Shown here: piece by piece, positions 5,835 through 5,855 of the stretch
Position numbering within the stretch: position 1 is the first letter of the stretch
How the letters are laid out: each line of letters opens with the position of its first letter
Origin: Chloroflexota bacterium
GTDB taxonomy: Bacteria; Chloroflexota; Dehalococcoidia; Lucifugimonadales; Australimonadaceae
Direction: 5' to 3'
Length of the DNA: 5,855 bases
Assembly (NCBI GenBank): GCA_027625205.1
Contig: JAQBVZ010000056.1
Coordinates: 1 to 5,855, forward strand
Program-made: the position numbers and the translations under genes
The notes under the pieces: model-generated
What the model saw: only the letters and a program-made list of their open reading frames with translations
Told to the model about the DNA's origin: nothing
The model's database searches: none

Positions 5835-5855
5835 ATGCCGTTAATAACGGAATGG
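5808..5855 (+). CDS. Possible first codons of a further gene (runs off window)
   Basis: A strong Shine-Dalgarno core, AAAGGAGG (5789-5796), lies 11 nt before ATG 5808, and the frame from that ATG stays open for 16 codons to the window edge (M-R-P-M-A-A-S-L-L-M-P...). The start codon lies inside the left arm of the hairpin at 5804-5830. Either this is a chance open frame over a terminator, or it is a gene whose start is masked by RNA structure. No protein family can be recognised from 16 residues. Confidence 0.2.
   Translation, partial: MRPMAASLLMPLITEW

Noticed and set aside
1..5855. CRISPR arrays, tRNA or rRNA genes, insertion sequences, phage or defence genes.
   Set aside because: No regularly spaced repeats, cloverleaf-like sequence, transposase or integrase motifs, or terminal inverted repeats were seen on either strand.

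Overview
The window is ordinary bacterial chromosome, with every gene on the plus strand and dense coding. It holds the end of a respiratory complex I operon (nuoM 3' end, complete nuoN), a MoxR/magnesium-chelatase-like AAA+ ATPase, a thioredoxin reductase (trxB) and a Gfo/Idh/MocA-family oxidoreductase. Sequence style (moderately high GC, Shine-Dalgarno-led starts, sigma70-like promoters) is bacterial. The AAA+ subfamily, with its N-E-L-P-D-L Walker B, and the overall protein flavour recall Chloroflexota (Dehalococcoidia/SAR202-like). This is an impression from memory of the families, not a demonstrated placement.

Layout. Positions 2-520 are the C-terminal part of NuoM, cut by the window edge. 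NuoN (524-2035) follows after 3 nt, the standard end of a nuo operon; together they are two of the three antiporter-like, proton-pumping membrane subunits of complex I. A 107-nt gap (2036-2142) carries a good sigma70-type promoter whose -10 box is bracketed by two CACCGGT repeats. The AAA+ ATPase gene (2143-3549) comes next, and trxB (3624-4601) follows 74 nt later with no visible terminator between them, so the two may be co-transcribed. A strong perfect-hairpin terminator (4624-4656) closes that unit. A second promoter (4683-4712) then drives the oxidoreductase gene (4748-5773). The window ends in a GC-rich hairpin just after that gene. It reads as a weak terminator, but a strong Shine-Dalgarno and an open ATG frame overlap it.

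How the genes relate. NuoM and NuoN act in one complex. The AAA+ protein is probably a chaperone-like remodelling ATPase that would normally work with a von Willebrand A (VWA) protein, but no such partner is next to it here. TrxB supplies NADPH-derived electrons to thioredoxin. The last gene is a separate unit, a soluble NAD(P)-dependent sugar or cyclitol oxidoreductase of unknown substrate.

I found no RNA genes, CRISPR arrays, insertion sequences, phage genes or defence genes, and nothing I would call a new system. The points most worth a second look are the repeat-flanked AAA+ promoter, the Walker B Asp-to-Asn change and missing VWA partner of that ATPase, the altered nucleotide-binding and active-site motifs of the oxidoreductase, and the ambiguous hairpin/start at the right edge.
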